51,060 nucleotides of DNA from Sandarakinorhabdus cyanobacteriorum (GTDB lineage: Bacteria > Pseudomonadota > Alphaproteobacteria > Sphingomonadales > Sphingomonadaceae), in assembly GCF_002251755.1 (NCBI RefSeq), contig NZ_NOXT01000101.1, positions 1-51,060 on the forward strand, given 5' to 3'. A model generated the notes under the pieces. It searched no databases. It was not told where the DNA came from and worked only from the letters and a program-made list of their open reading frames with translations. Within the stretch, counting starts at the first letter, position 1; every line of letters begins with the position of its first letter. A program made the position numbers and the translations under genes. Below are positions 1 through 8,397 of this stretch, in pieces.

Positions 1-297
1 GATCGTCGCGTAGTTCTCACCTTGATCGTCGCGCTACACTTTGCCGCCAATCTGGTCACCCACGATGCCGGCGGCCGGGTGGTGAGCGCGGTGGACGGCG
101 CACCGGCGGTGGAGTTGCGGCTGCGCAACGTGGTGTGGCCGCCGCCCAGCCAGAACCGGCCGTCGCTGGTGCTGTATGTCCACACGCCGGATCAACCCAA
201 CCGGGCCGTCAGCTACAGCTGGGCCGATCCCGCCGCGAAGCTGATCGGCATCAACCTGCGCTGGGTGCAGGGCAGCTGCACGCGGGGGACAAGATGA
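1..297 (+). CDS. C-terminal part of an unidentified protein (5' end outside window)
   Basis: The frame is open from base 1 to a TGA at 295-297, so the start lies upstream of the window. The visible 98 residues begin with a hydrophobic stretch (about residues 4-18, LTLIVALHFAANLV) that could be the last membrane segment or part of a signal. A soluble tail follows with a Pro-rich WPPPSQNRP turn and a VLYVHTPDQPNRAVSYSW stretch. I do not recognise the family. Its stop codon overlaps the ATG of the next gene (ATGA at 294-297), so the two are probably co-transcribed and translationally coupled. Confidence 0.6.
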   Translation, partial: DRRVVLTLIVALHFAANLVTHDAGGRVVSAVDGAPAVELRLRNVVWPPPSQNRPSLVLYVHTPDQPNRAVSYSWADPAAKLIGINLRWVQGSCTRGTR

Positions 298-1271
298 AGG
301 CGATCAGCGCCATCATCCGCCAGACCGGCGGGCCGGAGGTGATCACATGGGAGGAGGCCATGCTGCCGCCGCCCGGGCCCGGCGCGGTCATGGTGCAGCA
401 CCGCAGCATCGGCATCAATTTCATCGACACTTATTATCGGCGTGGCATCTATCCCATGCCCCTGCCCGGCGGCCTGGGGCTGGAAGCAGCCGGCGTGGTG
501 GTGGCGGTGGGGCCAGGCGTGACCCAGTGGCGCGAAGGCGACCGGGTGGTGAGCTTTTGCCCCGAACGCGGCGCCTATGCCAGCCACCGCAATATTGCGG
601 CCGCCAGCCTGTTTGCCCTGCCCGACGCGATTGACGACGACACTGCGGCGGCCGGTTTTCTGAAGGCGGCCACGGCGGAATTCCTGGTCGAACGCTGCGC
701 CCGGGTGGAGGCCGGCTGGCCGGTGCTGGTGCATGCGGCGGCCGGCGGTGTTGGCCTGATCCTGGTGCAATGGCTGAAATCGGTGGGCGCCCTGGTGATC
801 GGCACGGTTTCGAGCGCAGCCAAGGCCGAAGCGGCGCGCGGCGCGGGCTGTGACCATGTCATCAACTATGCCGAAACCGAGGTGGCGCCGGCAGTGCGGG
901 CGTTGACCAATGGCGCCGGCGTGCGGGTGACCTATGATGGCGTTGGCCGCTCCACCTGGGCGGCCAGCCTGGACGCCACCGGCCGGCGCGGCCTGATCGT
1001 CAATTATGGCAATGCCGATGCGGCGGTGGGGCCGGTGGAACTGGCCGTGCTGGCGCAGAAGGCCAGCCTGGTGAACACCCGGCCGACCCTGTTTGATTAT
1101 TACACCACGCCAGAGGAGCGCGCCGCCGGGGCCGCCCGCGTGTGGGAGATGATCGCGTCGCGGCAGATCGCCATCAGCATCGGCCAGCGCTGGCCCCTGG
1201 CCGAGGCGGCGGCGGCCCATGTCGCGCTGGAAGGCCGGGCCACCACCGGTTCCAGCCTGCTCATCCCCTGA
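294..1271 (+). CDS. NADPH:quinone oxidoreductase (zinc-independent MDR family)
   Basis: A 325-residue member of the medium-chain dehydrogenase/reductase superfamily, quinone oxidoreductase branch. Such enzymes are cytosolic and reduce quinones or enones with NADPH. The N-terminal GroES-like fold includes the LGLEAAGVV segment (about residues 61-69). The Rossmann nucleotide-binding motif AAAGGVG lies at about 148-154. The cysteines expected for structural and catalytic zinc are absent, as is normal for QOR proteins. I chose the ATG at 294 because homologues begin with this MKAI-type sequence; the frame is open further upstream, but that overlaps the preceding gene. The physiological substrate cannot be told from sequence. 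Confidence 0.9.
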   Translation: MKAISAIIRQTGGPEVITWEEAMLPPPGPGAVMVQHRSIGINFIDTYYRRGIYPMPLPGGLGLEAAGVVVAVGPGVTQWREGDRVVSFCPERGAYASHRNIAAASLFALPDAIDDDTAAAGFLKAATAEFLVERCARVEAGWPVLVHAAAGGVGLILVQWLKSVGALVIGTVSSAAKAEAARGAGCDHVINYAETEVAPAVRALTNGAGVRVTYDGVGRSTWAASLDATGRRGLIVNYGNADAAVGPVELAVLAQKASLVNTRPTLFDYYTTPEERAAGAARVWEMIASRQIAISIGQRWPLAEAAAAHVALEGRATTGSSLLIP

Positions 1272-1285
1272 ACGGAGCGCCTGTT

Positions 1286-1753
1286 ATGAAAGCTGCCCTG
1301 ATCACCCCAACCCTGCTCGCTGCGGCCCTGATCGCTGCGGCCCCCGTTGTGGCCGCCCCGGCGGAAGACGCGCTGCGGGGCCATGGAGACCGCTGGAACG
1401 CCGCCTACAGCGCTGGCGACTGGGCGGCACTCAGGGCGCTTTATGCCGATGATGCCTGGCTGATGACCGACAAGGCCCCGGCCGCCAAGGGCGCGGACGC
1501 CATTATCGCCTATCTCAGGCGCTTCAAGGATCGCGGCGCCACCGTGACCTTCCGCTTCGAGCCCGAGGATGTGCAGGCGAAAAAGCCCTTTGGCTTCGTG
1601 ATCGCCCGCTATTGGATGACGGCGCAGCTGCCCGGGGGCGCCCCGCCGATCCGAACGGCCGGCCGGTCCATCCTCATCTACAAATGGCAGAAGGGTGACT
1701 GGAAGCTGTGGCGCGACATGGACAACACGACGCCGGATGTGACGCCGCAATAG
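1286..1753 (+). CDS. Exported SnoaL/NTF2-like (DUF4440-type) protein
   Basis: A 155-residue protein with an Ala-rich signal peptide (MKAALITPTLLAAALIAAA, cleavage near residues 22-24). The mature domain reads RWNAAYSAGDWAALRALYADDAWLM, the usual opening of DUF4440/SnoaL-like proteins with the NTF2 cone fold. The C-terminal half ends in a beta-strand and WKLWRDMDN, also typical. It starts 14 bases after the quinone oxidoreductase stop, so it is probably in the same transcript. Family members range from ketosteroid-isomerase-like enzymes to ligand-binding proteins; no function can be assigned. Its stop is only four bases from the stop of the convergent VOC gene. Confidence 0.75.
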   Translation: MKAALITPTLLAAALIAAAPVVAAPAEDALRGHGDRWNAAYSAGDWAALRALYADDAWLMTDKAPAAKGADAIIAYLRRFKDRGATVTFRFEPEDVQAKKPFGFVIARYWMTAQLPGGAPPIRTAGRSILIYKWQKGDWKLWRDMDNTTPDVTPQ

Positions 1754-1757
1754 CCCA

Positions 1758-2297
1758 TCATTCCGGCGGCTGGTGCAGCCAGGCGGCGTGTTTGGGGGCC
1801 TTTTTCGTCTGGCGCCATTCGGCCAGCATCAGCGGGGCGACCGTCTTCAGCTCGGCATATTGTTCCGCCGTGCCGATGTTGCAGGCCAGTTCCAGCCTGT
1901 GGCCGTTGGGATCGAAGAAATAGATCGACTTGAAGATGCCGTGCCAAGTCGGGCCCAGCACATCGATGCCCTGCCCTTCCAGATGCGCCTTGGCGGCGAG
2001 CAGTTCGGCTTCGTTTTCCACTTCAAAGGCCAGATGCTGCACCCAGGCCGGGGTGTTCGGGTCCTTGCCCATCTCCGGCTGGTTCGGCAGTTCGAAGAAC
2101 GCCAGCACGTTGCCACCGCCGCAATCGAGGAACACGTGCATATAAGGATCATAGGCGCCGGTGGAGGGCACATGATCCTCGGCAAAGGCGGTGGTGTAGG
2201 TCATACCCAGCACCCGTTCATACCAGGCCACGGTTTCGGCGGCGTCGCGGCAGCGATAGGCGACGTGGTGGATGCGCTTGAGGGTCGGAACCGTCAT
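1758..2297 (-). CDS. VOC-superfamily (glyoxalase/dioxygenase fold) protein
   Basis: A 179-residue single-domain vicinal-oxygen-chelate protein. It opens with [26 protein letters not shown], the standard first beta-alpha-beta unit. Candidate metal ligands are the His of IHHVAY, the His of QHLAFEV and the Glu of HRLELACN. The start overlaps the stop of the hppD-like gene (ATGA, 2294-2297), so the two are co-translated. That linkage suggests a role in aromatic amino-acid (tyrosine) catabolism, for example on a ring-cleavage intermediate, but this is inference from context. Glyoxalase, dioxygenase and isomerase activities all occur in this fold. Confidence 0.8.
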   Translation of the reverse strand: MTVPTLKRIHHVAYRCRDAAETVAWYERVLGMTYTTAFAEDHVPSTGAYDPYMHVFLDCGGGNVLAFFELPNQPEMGKDPNTPAWVQHLAFEVENEAELLAAKAHLEGQGIDVLGPTWHGIFKSIYFFDPNGHRLELACNIGTAEQYAELKTVAPLMLAEWRQTKKAPKHAAWLHQPPE

Positions 2298-3376
2298 TGC
2301 GCCGGCTCCACCGCCAGCACGCCGCGGGCGATCTGGTCGCGCTCGATGCTTTCGAACAGCGCCTTGAAATTGCCCTCGCCAAAGCCTTCGTCGCCCTTGC
2401 GCTGGATGAATTCGAAGAACACCGGGCCGATCACGGTTTCGGAGAAGATCTGCAAAAGCAGGCGCTTGGTGCCGTTGGTGGTGCCATCGAGCAGGATGCC
2501 GCGCGCCATCAGATCGGCCACCGGCTCACCATGGCCGGGCAGGCGTTCGTCCAGCATCGCGTAATAGGTGGCGGGCGGCGGCGTCATGAAGTTGACGCCA
2601 AGCGCACGCAGCCGATCCCACACCGTCACCAGATCATCGCAGGCAAAGGCGATGTGCTGGATGCCCTCACCATTGTAGGCGCGCAGGAATTCGTCGATCT
2701 GGCCATTCCCGCCCTTGGCTTCCTCGTTCAAAGGGATGCGGATCTTGCCGTCTGGCGCCGTCATCGCCTTGCTGGTCAGGCCGGTATATTCGCCCTTGAT
2801 GTCGAAGAAGCGGATCTCGCGGAAATTGGCGATGCGCTCGTAAAAGGCCGCCCAGTGCGCCATACGGCCGCCATAGACATTGTGGGTGAGGTGATCGATG
2901 ATCTGCAGTCCCGCCCCAACCGGGTTGCGGTCCACGCCTGGTTCATACACGAAATCAATGTCATAGATCGACAGCTCCGGGCCATAGCGATCGATGAGAT
3001 AGATGATCGAGCCGCCGATGCCGCGAAAACCGGGCAGGCGCAGCTCCATCGGGCCGGTGCGGCTTTCGACCGGCTCGGCCCCACGTTCCAGCGCCTCGGC
3101 ATAGGCCTTGGCTGCATCCTTCACCCGCCAGGCCATGCCGCAGGCCGATGGCCCATGTTCGGCGGCGAAATACCAGGCCGGGCTGTGTTTTTCATAATTG
3201 GCGATGAGGTTGATGCCGCCCTGCCGCCACAGCTGCACATCCTTGGAACGGTGGCGCGCCACCAGCGCAAAGCCCATGGCGGCGAACACCGGTTCCAGCA
3301 CACCCTTTTCCGGCGCGCAGAATTCGATGAATTCAAAGCCATCCAGGCCCAGCAGATTTTCGAACAGGTCAGCCAT
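2294..3376 (-). CDS. hppD: 4-hydroxyphenylpyruvate dioxygenase
   Basis: A 360-residue two-domain VOC-fold enzyme with the length and layout of HPPD, which converts 4-hydroxyphenylpyruvate to homogentisate in tyrosine breakdown. The iron-binding facial triad is visible as the His of [11 protein letters not shown], the His of [11 protein letters not shown] and the Glu of [19 protein letters not shown] near the C-terminus. The last segment is the family's most conserved stretch. I use the ATG at 3376; an in-frame GTG two codons upstream (3382) is possible. It is the first gene of a two-gene unit with the overlapping VOC gene. Hydroxymandelate synthase is the main alternative, but the C-terminal sequence fits HPPD. 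Confidence 0.93.
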   Translation of the reverse strand: MADLFENLLGLDGFEFIEFCAPEKGVLEPVFAAMGFALVARHRSKDVQLWRQGGINLIANYEKHSPAWYFAAEHGPSACGMAWRVKDAAKAYAEALERGAEPVESRTGPMELRLPGFRGIGGSIIYLIDRYGPELSIYDIDFVYEPGVDRNPVGAGLQIIDHLTHNVYGGRMAHWAAFYERIANFREIRFFDIKGEYTGLTSKAMTAPDGKIRIPLNEEAKGGNGQIDEFLRAYNGEGIQHIAFACDDLVTVWDRLRALGVNFMTPPPATYYAMLDERLPGHGEPVADLMARGILLDGTTNGTKRLLLQIFSETVIGPVFFEFIQRKGDEGFGEGNFKALFESIERDQIARGVLAVEPAQ

Positions 3377-3510
3377 GAGCACCCTCCAGCAACGCGTGCC
3401 GATGATAGCGCATCATGTGGCCAAAATCCGTGCAATCTGTGGCAATATCGGCTGGAAATGTGCACGCGGCTTGCGCGCTGGTGACCAAATCCACATCAGG
3501 CGTGCGCGGT

Positions 3511-4494
3511 TCAGAAACCGGACGACAGCGTGACCACCGGCCCGCTGCCCGGCGCGGCATTGCCGCCGACCCGCTGGCGCCAATCGGCCTGCAGCCGCAC
3601 CCCCTTCATGCTGGCGGAAAGCGACGGGCCAAGATCGACCCGCCAGACATCGGGCGTGCCGGTCTGCAGGCTGGCCCAGCTGCCGGCGGCCAGCGCGGCG
3701 GGGCCGATTCGCAGCAGCCGCGCGCTGGCCTGCGCGCCGGCATAGAGGCCGCCCTGGGCCAGCACCCCGGCTTCGCCATAAGCGGCAAGCCGCCCGGCAG
3801 CGCCGCCTGCCGCCAGCCGCACGGTCCAATCAGCCCTGGTGGCGGCGCCCAGCGGGATCAGCCGTTCGGCTGCGAGCGTGAGGCCGGGCCGCAGTTGCCA
3901 GCGCAGGCCAGCCGCCAACTGGGCGCTGGCGGCATCCACAGCGCGCGGGCTGGCGGCGATGTTGGCGCGAAGCAGCAGCGCCAGCGGGCGCTGGGCCAGC
4001 GGATCGGGCAGAAAGACGAGGCTGGCGCCCAGTTGGCCACCACCCAGCACCGGGCTGGCCGCCGGCCCGGCCGGTCCGCCATCACGCAGCACGGCAAAAC
4101 CGCCAATTTGCCAGCGGCGACCCAGCATGGCCCATTCGGCAGCCCAGCCTGGATGGCCCGGTTCCAGGGCCAACGCTGCATCGAACAGCGCCGCCGCCTG
4201 CCGACGCTGGCCAGCGGCCTGGCGGGCATAGCCAGCTTCGGCCAGACGAAAGGCCGATGCGGGTTCCGCTGCCTGCAGTGGGTTTCCCGGTGGCGGCAGC
4301 GGCTGACCGGGCAGCGGCGGCGCTGGCACAGGCAGGACTGGCAGGAGCGAGACGGGCAGGATCACCGGGGCGGGCGCCGGAACCGGCGTCATTGCCGGCA
4401 ATGACGGGCCGGCCCGAATGTGGGCTGGGGGCTGCGCCGCCCGGTCCGGCGCCAGTTTGGGCGGTAAGGGCAGCGGCGGCGCGGCGACCCGCAT
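3511..4494 (-). CDS. NfrA-like outer-membrane protein, probably the larger part of a frameshifted gene
   Basis: A 327-residue frame. Residues 1-75 are a Pro/Ala-rich linker. About 80-115 resemble a TPR helix pair (GYARQAAGQRRQAAALFDAALALEPGHP). The rest alternates like short beta-strands and ends in VVTLSSGF; a terminal Phe is the usual signal of outer-membrane beta-barrels. Lying directly after an NfrB-type glycosyltransferase, this fits the C-terminal barrel domain of NfrA (phage N4 adsorption protein A). The ATG at 4494 has no Shine-Dalgarno sequence, and no signal peptide is encoded in this frame. A signal/anchor segment is encoded in the overlapping frame starting at 4670. I therefore think the true gene spans 3511-4670 with a one-base shift. 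Confidence 0.55.
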   Translation of the reverse strand: MRVAAPPLPLPPKLAPDRAAQPPAHIRAGPSLPAMTPVPAPAPVILPVSLLPVLPVPAPPLPGQPLPPPGNPLQAAEPASAFRLAEAGYARQAAGQRRQAAALFDAALALEPGHPGWAAEWAMLGRRWQIGGFAVLRDGGPAGPAASPVLGGGQLGASLVFLPDPLAQRPLALLLRANIAASPRAVDAASAQLAAGLRWQLRPGLTLAAERLIPLGAATRADWTVRLAAGGAAGRLAAYGEAGVLAQGGLYAGAQASARLLRIGPAALAAGSWASLQTGTPDVWRVDLGPSLSASMKGVRLQADWRQRVGGNAAPGSGPVVTLSSGF

Positions 4495-4670
4495 GGTGCA
4501 ATCGGGCTGGGCATGGCGAGGCGGATGGGAGCCAGGCGCGTAGCCAGCATGGTGGCCAGCACAGCCTGCTCATGGGCGAGGCCGGGCCAGCGCAGCCCAA
4601 GCCAGACCAGCAACAGAAGCAGGCTGCTGCCCCAAACGGCCAACGGCCGCCCGCGCCGGGGCACCGCCAT
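4389..4670 (-). CDS. Membrane-anchored N-terminal piece, probably the start of the NfrA-like gene
   Basis: The ATG at 4670 overlaps the stop of the glycosyltransferase gene (TGATG), a normal coupled start. The first 57 residues contain a strong hydrophobic segment (about residues 10-26, LAVWGSSLLLLLVWLGLRW) after a basic N-terminus. Beyond about residue 58 the frame becomes Arg-rich and shadow-like until its stop at 4389. From 4494 the neighbouring frame carries a typical Pro-rich periplasmic linker. The simplest reading is one protein whose two parts now lie in different frames, by real mutation or sequence error. As it stands it would give a 93-residue protein. Confidence 0.45.
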   Translation of the reverse strand: MAVPRRGRPLAVWGSSLLLLLVWLGLRWPGLAHEQAVLATMLATRLAPIRLAMPSPIAPCGSPRRRCPYRPNWRRTGRRSPQPTFGPARHCRQ

Positions 4671-6037
4671 CACCCCCGCGCCGGATCGCTGGTGGACGGA
4701 AAGCGGTGCACCGTCTTGTCCCACACCGGGGCGGTTCCGGCGCGCAAGGCTGCGATATAGAGCCGAAGTGCCCGGAACGTCGCAAGCGCATTGATGATAT
4801 TGCCAACCGCGGCGCGCGGCGTGGCGAGCAAGCCTTCCACCGGCCCCTCCTCCCGGCAGGTGAACAATGCCCGCACCAGCAATCGCCAGCACAACAGGGC
4901 AAAATTCCACCACAACAACGCCACCAGCCCGTGAGACAGAGGCGGCAGCGCCGCTGCCGGTGGCCACAAGTGGCGCACCAGTCCATCAAGGGCGATCATG
5001 CCGGCTACGGCATAGGCCGCCAGCGACACCAGCGCCATTGCCGGGCCCTTGCGGTCACGCCACAGCATCCAGCGGTTGGCCAGCCCGCCGCGCCAGCCGA
5101 CGCGATCCCAGCCGGCCAGCGAAATGCCATGGGCCCAGCGCGCCTTCTGCCTTATGGCACTGCCGAGGCTGGCCGGGAAATGTTCGGCCGTGGCCACCAA
5201 CTGGCCGTCGTGATGGTGGCGCACCAGCCGGCCGCGCCCGCCCAGGGCGTGCAGTTTCAGCCCAAGCTCGTAATCCTCGGTCAGGCTGTTGTCGGCAAAG
5301 GGGCGGCCGCCTTGCGCGGCGGCCACCTGCCCCAGCAAGACGCGATCGAACGCCACGCCCACCCCGGCCGAAGGCAGCGCCGCCCCCAGCCATTGCCGCA
5401 CCAGCAGATCCTTGCCGTGCGATTGGGCAAATTCATCGATATAATGGCCGGCGACCAGCGGGCTGCCAGCATCGATCAACGGCCTGACCGGCAGCTGCAC
5501 CATCGCCGGCGCATCGGGGCCGGCCAGATGCGCCGCCATCACCGCCAATTCCTGTGGGTGCACCACATCTTCGGCATCGTGCAGCACCACGGCGGCAAAG
5601 CGCCGGCCCTGGCGGGCTTCTTCCGCACACAGATGCTGCCACAGCTGGTTCAGGCAATCGGCCTTGGTGGTGGGGCCCGGGCGCGGATTGATGGCCAGGC
5701 GCAGGCGCGGATCGGCGATGGCCGCCACCGCCGCCAGCCCGGCCGGATCATTGGGATAAAGCCCGACCAGCACGATGAAATCCGGCCAGGCCTGGGTGGC
5801 CAGCAACCGGCGCAGCATCGGGCCGATCACCGCGGCTTCATCCCAGGCCGGGATCAGGATGGCGAAATTGCAGCCCTTTGGCGCCGGCGGTGGCGGCGCC
5901 GACTGGTGGCGCGGCCGCAGCCACAGCCAGGCCAGATCGACGGCCAGATCGTCCAGGCCATTGATCGCGATGATGATGGCAACCAGCAGCAACGCCTCGT
6001 GCAGCAGCACATGCCAGGCGGCGATCAGTTCAACCAT
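4670..6037 (-). CDS. nfrB: NfrB-like family 2 glycosyltransferase (phage N4 adsorption protein B type)
   Basis: A 455-residue inner-membrane glycosyltransferase. An N-terminal hydrophobic segment (about 8-28) is followed by a GT2 catalytic domain with FAILIPAWDEAAVIG (58-72), the acidic DAED (154-157), TEDYELG (253-259) and QKARW (297-301). These match the D, DxD, TED and Q/RxxRW motifs of processive glycosyltransferases. Further hydrophobic segments lie at about 333-350 and 370-390, and the protein ends with VWDKTVHRFP, a signature I associate with NfrB. In E. coli, NfrA and NfrB form an envelope polysaccharide system used as the phage N4 receptor. E. coli NfrB is longer and carries an extra C-terminal c-di-GMP-binding domain; this protein stops before it. 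It lies 123 bases after luxI on the same strand. Confidence 0.82.
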   Translation of the reverse strand: MVELIAAWHVLLHEALLLVAIIIAINGLDDLAVDLAWLWLRPRHQSAPPPPAPKGCNFAILIPAWDEAAVIGPMLRRLLATQAWPDFIVLVGLYPNDPAGLAAVAAIADPRLRLAINPRPGPTTKADCLNQLWQHLCAEEARQGRRFAAVVLHDAEDVVHPQELAVMAAHLAGPDAPAMVQLPVRPLIDAGSPLVAGHYIDEFAQSHGKDLLVRQWLGAALPSAGVGVAFDRVLLGQVAAAQGGRPFADNSLTEDYELGLKLHALGGRGRLVRHHHDGQLVATAEHFPASLGSAIRQKARWAHGISLAGWDRVGWRGGLANRWMLWRDRKGPAMALVSLAAYAVAGMIALDGLVRHLWPPAAALPPLSHGLVALLWWNFALLCWRLLVRALFTCREEGPVEGLLATPRAAVGNIINALATFRALRLYIAALRAGTAPVWDKTVHRFPSTSDPARG

Positions 6038-6058
6038 GGCGGGTTGGGAAATTCGGGT

Positions 6059-6133
6059 GGGTGCCCCGAACCTGCCCGATAACTGCAGACGGGGAGGGCC
6101 GTTTGCAGAGCGGGATGGCAGGCCGGGGCACCC
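6059..6133. other. Extended 75-base hairpin between luxI and nfrB
   Basis: Three nested stems share one axis. 6059-6067 pairs with 6125-6133 (9 bp, perfect), 6071-6076 pairs with 6117-6122 (6 bp, perfect), and 6083-6092 pairs with 6099-6108 (9 of 10). The loop is 6093-6098. It fills most of the 123-base gap between the luxI stop and the nfrB start, and there is no T-tract. It could be an attenuator, an mRNA-stabilising processing site that separates luxI from nfrB expression, or a copy of a palindromic repeat family. Confidence 0.7.
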
Positions 6134-6160
6134 TCGACACGGGGGAAGCGGGGCGCAGGG

Positions 6161-6883
6161 TCAGGACGCCGCTTGCTCCCTCCGGTCGATCTCGGGCCGC
6201 AGCCAGGCCGTGGGCAACACCCTGGGCGGCATGGCCCAGGCCGCGCGCAGCCGGTGGAGCGTGGCGGCATTGACGAAAATCTGCAGCGCGGCCACCGCAT
6301 CCACGCCTTCGCCCGCCGGCATGCCCAGCGGTTCGGCATCCCAGCCGATGGAGAGCAGGCTGGGCAGCCAGGGCATGTGGGTGACCATGGTGTAGCGGGT
6401 GATGCCGGCTTCCAGCGCATGTTCGAACAGGGCGATGGAGAGCTGCCGCCGCACCTGCAGCGCTTCGGCGCGGGTCAGGCCGGGCGCGGTGACGAGCCGG
6501 GTGATCTCGCACACATCGGGGCCGCGGGGCACACCATCAAGGCACAGATGGGCGAAATGGTCGCCCAGAAGATGCGGCGCGGTGCTGGGCAGCAGCCGCA
6601 CCGAGCCTAGATGACGGCCGGTTTCAGGCTGATGCACGATCAGATAGAGCGTCTCATCCTGATCATATTCATCAATCTCGTGCAGCCCGTCGGGCGATTG
6701 CAGATCCCAGCCCAGCCGATCGATCAGCACGATCTTGCGATCACGCAGCATGGCCGATCGCAACGCCGGCACGGCGCCACGATGGTGCAGGCGGATTGCC
6801 CGCGCCTGGCCATTAGCATCCTCCCAGGGGCCGGGGATCGCCGTGATGTCGTGGCTGGTGCCAGCCCGTGCCGTGCCGAACAT
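6161..6883 (-). CDS. luxI: Acyl-homoserine-lactone synthase (LuxI family)
   Basis: A 240-residue LuxI-type autoinducer synthase, which makes an N-acyl-homoserine lactone from S-adenosylmethionine and an acyl-ACP. Conserved residues are in place: W59 in RLGWDL, the E-x-D-x-x-D set as E69/D71/D74 (HEIDEYD), R96 in GSVRLLP, F110 in GDHFAHL, and E126/R129 in CEITRL. An N-terminal extension of about 45 residues makes it longer than the common 190-220. I chose the ATG at 6883 because AAAGGGA lies about eight bases upstream. No luxR-type regulator is visible next to it or elsewhere in the window. The gene appears to lead a unit with the NfrB/NfrA-like genes. Acyl-chain length cannot be predicted. 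Confidence 0.88.
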   Translation of the reverse strand: MFGTARAGTSHDITAIPGPWEDANGQARAIRLHHRGAVPALRSAMLRDRKIVLIDRLGWDLQSPDGLHEIDEYDQDETLYLIVHQPETGRHLGSVRLLPSTAPHLLGDHFAHLCLDGVPRGPDVCEITRLVTAPGLTRAEALQVRRQLSIALFEHALEAGITRYTMVTHMPWLPSLLSIGWDAEPLGMPAGEGVDAVAALQIFVNAATLHRLRAAWAMPPRVLPTAWLRPEIDRREQAAS

Positions 6884-6957
6884 GCAAATATTCCCTTTGC
6901 AACATGGGCATGCTGGCGGTGGTTGACGCCGCTGCGCCATATCCCTGAAAAGGGGCA

Positions 6958-7881
6958 ATGACGTTGACCGGCGAAGCCCAGTATCTTGATCTATTGCAGC
7001 GCGTGTGGCGCACAGGCGTGGCGCGTGGTGACCGCACCGGCACCGGCACCCGCGCCCTGTTTGGCGAGATGCTGAAGTTCGATCTGTCTGACGGCACGGT
7101 GCCACTGCTCACCACCAAGCGGGTATTCTGGAAATCGGCGATCCGCGAGCTGATCTGGTTCCTGAACGGCGAATCGAACATCCGCCCCCTCGTTGAACAG
7201 GGCGTGCATATCTGGACGGACTGGCCGCTCGATGCCTATCGCAAGGCCAGCGGCGAGGCGATCAGCCGCGACGAGTTCGAGGCGCGGATCATGGCGGACG
7301 CGGATTTTGCCGCGCGCTGGGGCGAACTGGGCCCGGTCTATGGCGTGCAATGGCGGCGCTGGCCGCGCTTTGCCGCCAACGAAGACGGCAGCTATCGCGC
7401 CGACACGCCGTTTGACCAGCTGGCCGCGCTGGTCGATGGCCTCAAACGCAACCCCAACAGCCGGCGGCACATCTTCACCGGCTGGAACGTGCCCTATCTG
7501 GATCAGATGGCGCTGCCGCCCTGCCACATGACCTATCAATATTTCGTCGCTGATGGTCGCCTCTCCGGCATCCTCTATCAGCGCAGCTGCGATCTGGGCC
7601 TGGGCTTTCCGTTCAACATCTTCGAAGCCGCCGTGCTGATCCGCATGCTGGCGCAGCAGTGCGGGCTGGAACCCGGCATGCTCACCTGGATGGGCGCCGA
7701 TTGCCATGTCTATGAAAACCACGAACATCTGGTGACGGAGCAATTGCGCCGCAGCACCCGCCCCTTGCCGCGGCTGGACTTCGCCCGCCAGCCGGCGGAC
7801 CTGTTCAGCTATGCCCTCGAGGATTTCGTCATCACCGGTTACGATCCCCATCCCCATATCGCGGCGCCGGTGGCGGTATGA
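6958..7881 (+). CDS. thyA: Thymidylate synthase
   Basis: A 307-residue ThyA. It methylates dUMP to dTMP with methylenetetrahydrofolate. The N-terminal RGDRTGTGTRALFG is the phosphate-binding loop. The active site LPPCHMTYQYFV places the nucleophile at Cys189. The C-terminal region has the usual LGLGFPFNIFEAAVLIRMLAQQ (shown here only in part as GLGFPFNIFEA) and ends in PVAV, close to the canonical APVAI tail. It is longer than the 264-residue E. coli form because of an insertion around residues 90-145, as in many bacteria. AAAAGGGG precedes the ATG at good spacing. The stop overlaps the folA start by four bases (ATGA). Confidence 0.97.
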   Translation: MTLTGEAQYLDLLQRVWRTGVARGDRTGTGTRALFGEMLKFDLSDGTVPLLTTKRVFWKSAIRELIWFLNGESNIRPLVEQGVHIWTDWPLDAYRKASGEAISRDEFEARIMADADFAARWGELGPVYGVQWRRWPRFAANEDGSYRADTPFDQLAALVDGLKRNPNSRRHIFTGWNVPYLDQMALPPCHMTYQYFVADGRLSGILYQRSCDLGLGFPFNIFEAAVLIRMLAQQCGLEPGMLTWMGADCHVYENHEHLVTEQLRRSTRPLPRLDFARQPADLFSYALEDFVITGYDPHPHIAAPVAV

Positions 7882-8378
7882 GCCTGGATGTCACCATCGT
7901 CGTTGCCCGGGCGAAGAACGGGATCATCGGCAACAAGGGCGCCCTGCCCTGGCATCTGCCGGCTGATCTGAAACGCTTCAAGGCGATCACGGTGGGAAAG
8001 CCGGTGGTGATGGGCCGCAAGACCTTCGAATCAATCGGCAAGCCGCTGCCCGGCCGGCAGAATATCGTGATGACGCGCGATCCGGCGTGGACGGCGGACG
8101 GCGTGACCGTGGTGCCAAACCTGGCCGAGGCGGTGGCGGCGGCGGGGCTTGATCCGCGGGTGCGCGGCGACCTGATGATCATTGGCGGCGCCGAAATCTA
8201 TGCCCTTGCCCTGCCGATCGCGACCCGGATCGAATTGACCGAGGTGGACGCCGAGCCCGTGGGTGATACGATCCTGCCGCCGTTTGATGCCAGCCGTTGG
8301 CGCGAGGTGGCGCGGGTGGCGCATCCGGCCGAGGGTGAGCGGCCGGGCTTTGTCTTTGTCACGCTGGAACGGCGTTGA
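7878..8378 (+). CDS. folA: Dihydrofolate reductase
   Basis: A 166-residue DHFR that regenerates tetrahydrofolate from the dihydrofolate released by ThyA. Visible family motifs are ARAKNGIIGNKGALPWHLPAD at the start (the Met20-loop region with the catalytic acidic residue), VVMGRKTFESIGKPLPGR and LMIIGGAEIYALALP. The start codon overlaps the thyA stop (ATGA, 7878-7881), so the two enzymes of the thymidylate cycle are translated together. Length and motifs are ordinary. Confidence 0.97.
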   Translation: MSLDVTIVVARAKNGIIGNKGALPWHLPADLKRFKAITVGKPVVMGRKTFESIGKPLPGRQNIVMTRDPAWTADGVTVVPNLAEAVAAAGLDPRVRGDLMIIGGAEIYALALPIATRIELTEVDAEPVGDTILPPFDASRWREVARVAHPAEGERPGFVFVTLERR

Positions 8379-8397
8379 GCGGCCAATTGGGGGGATG

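Noticed and set aside
6923-6928. TTGACG as a -35 element for thyA
   Set aside because: No acceptable -10 sequence occurs at 16-18 bases spacing before the start codon.
6884-6957. A lux-box for autoinduction in the luxI-thyA gap
   Set aside because: No 18-20 base dyad of lux-box type is visible in the 74 bases, and no luxR gene is nearby.
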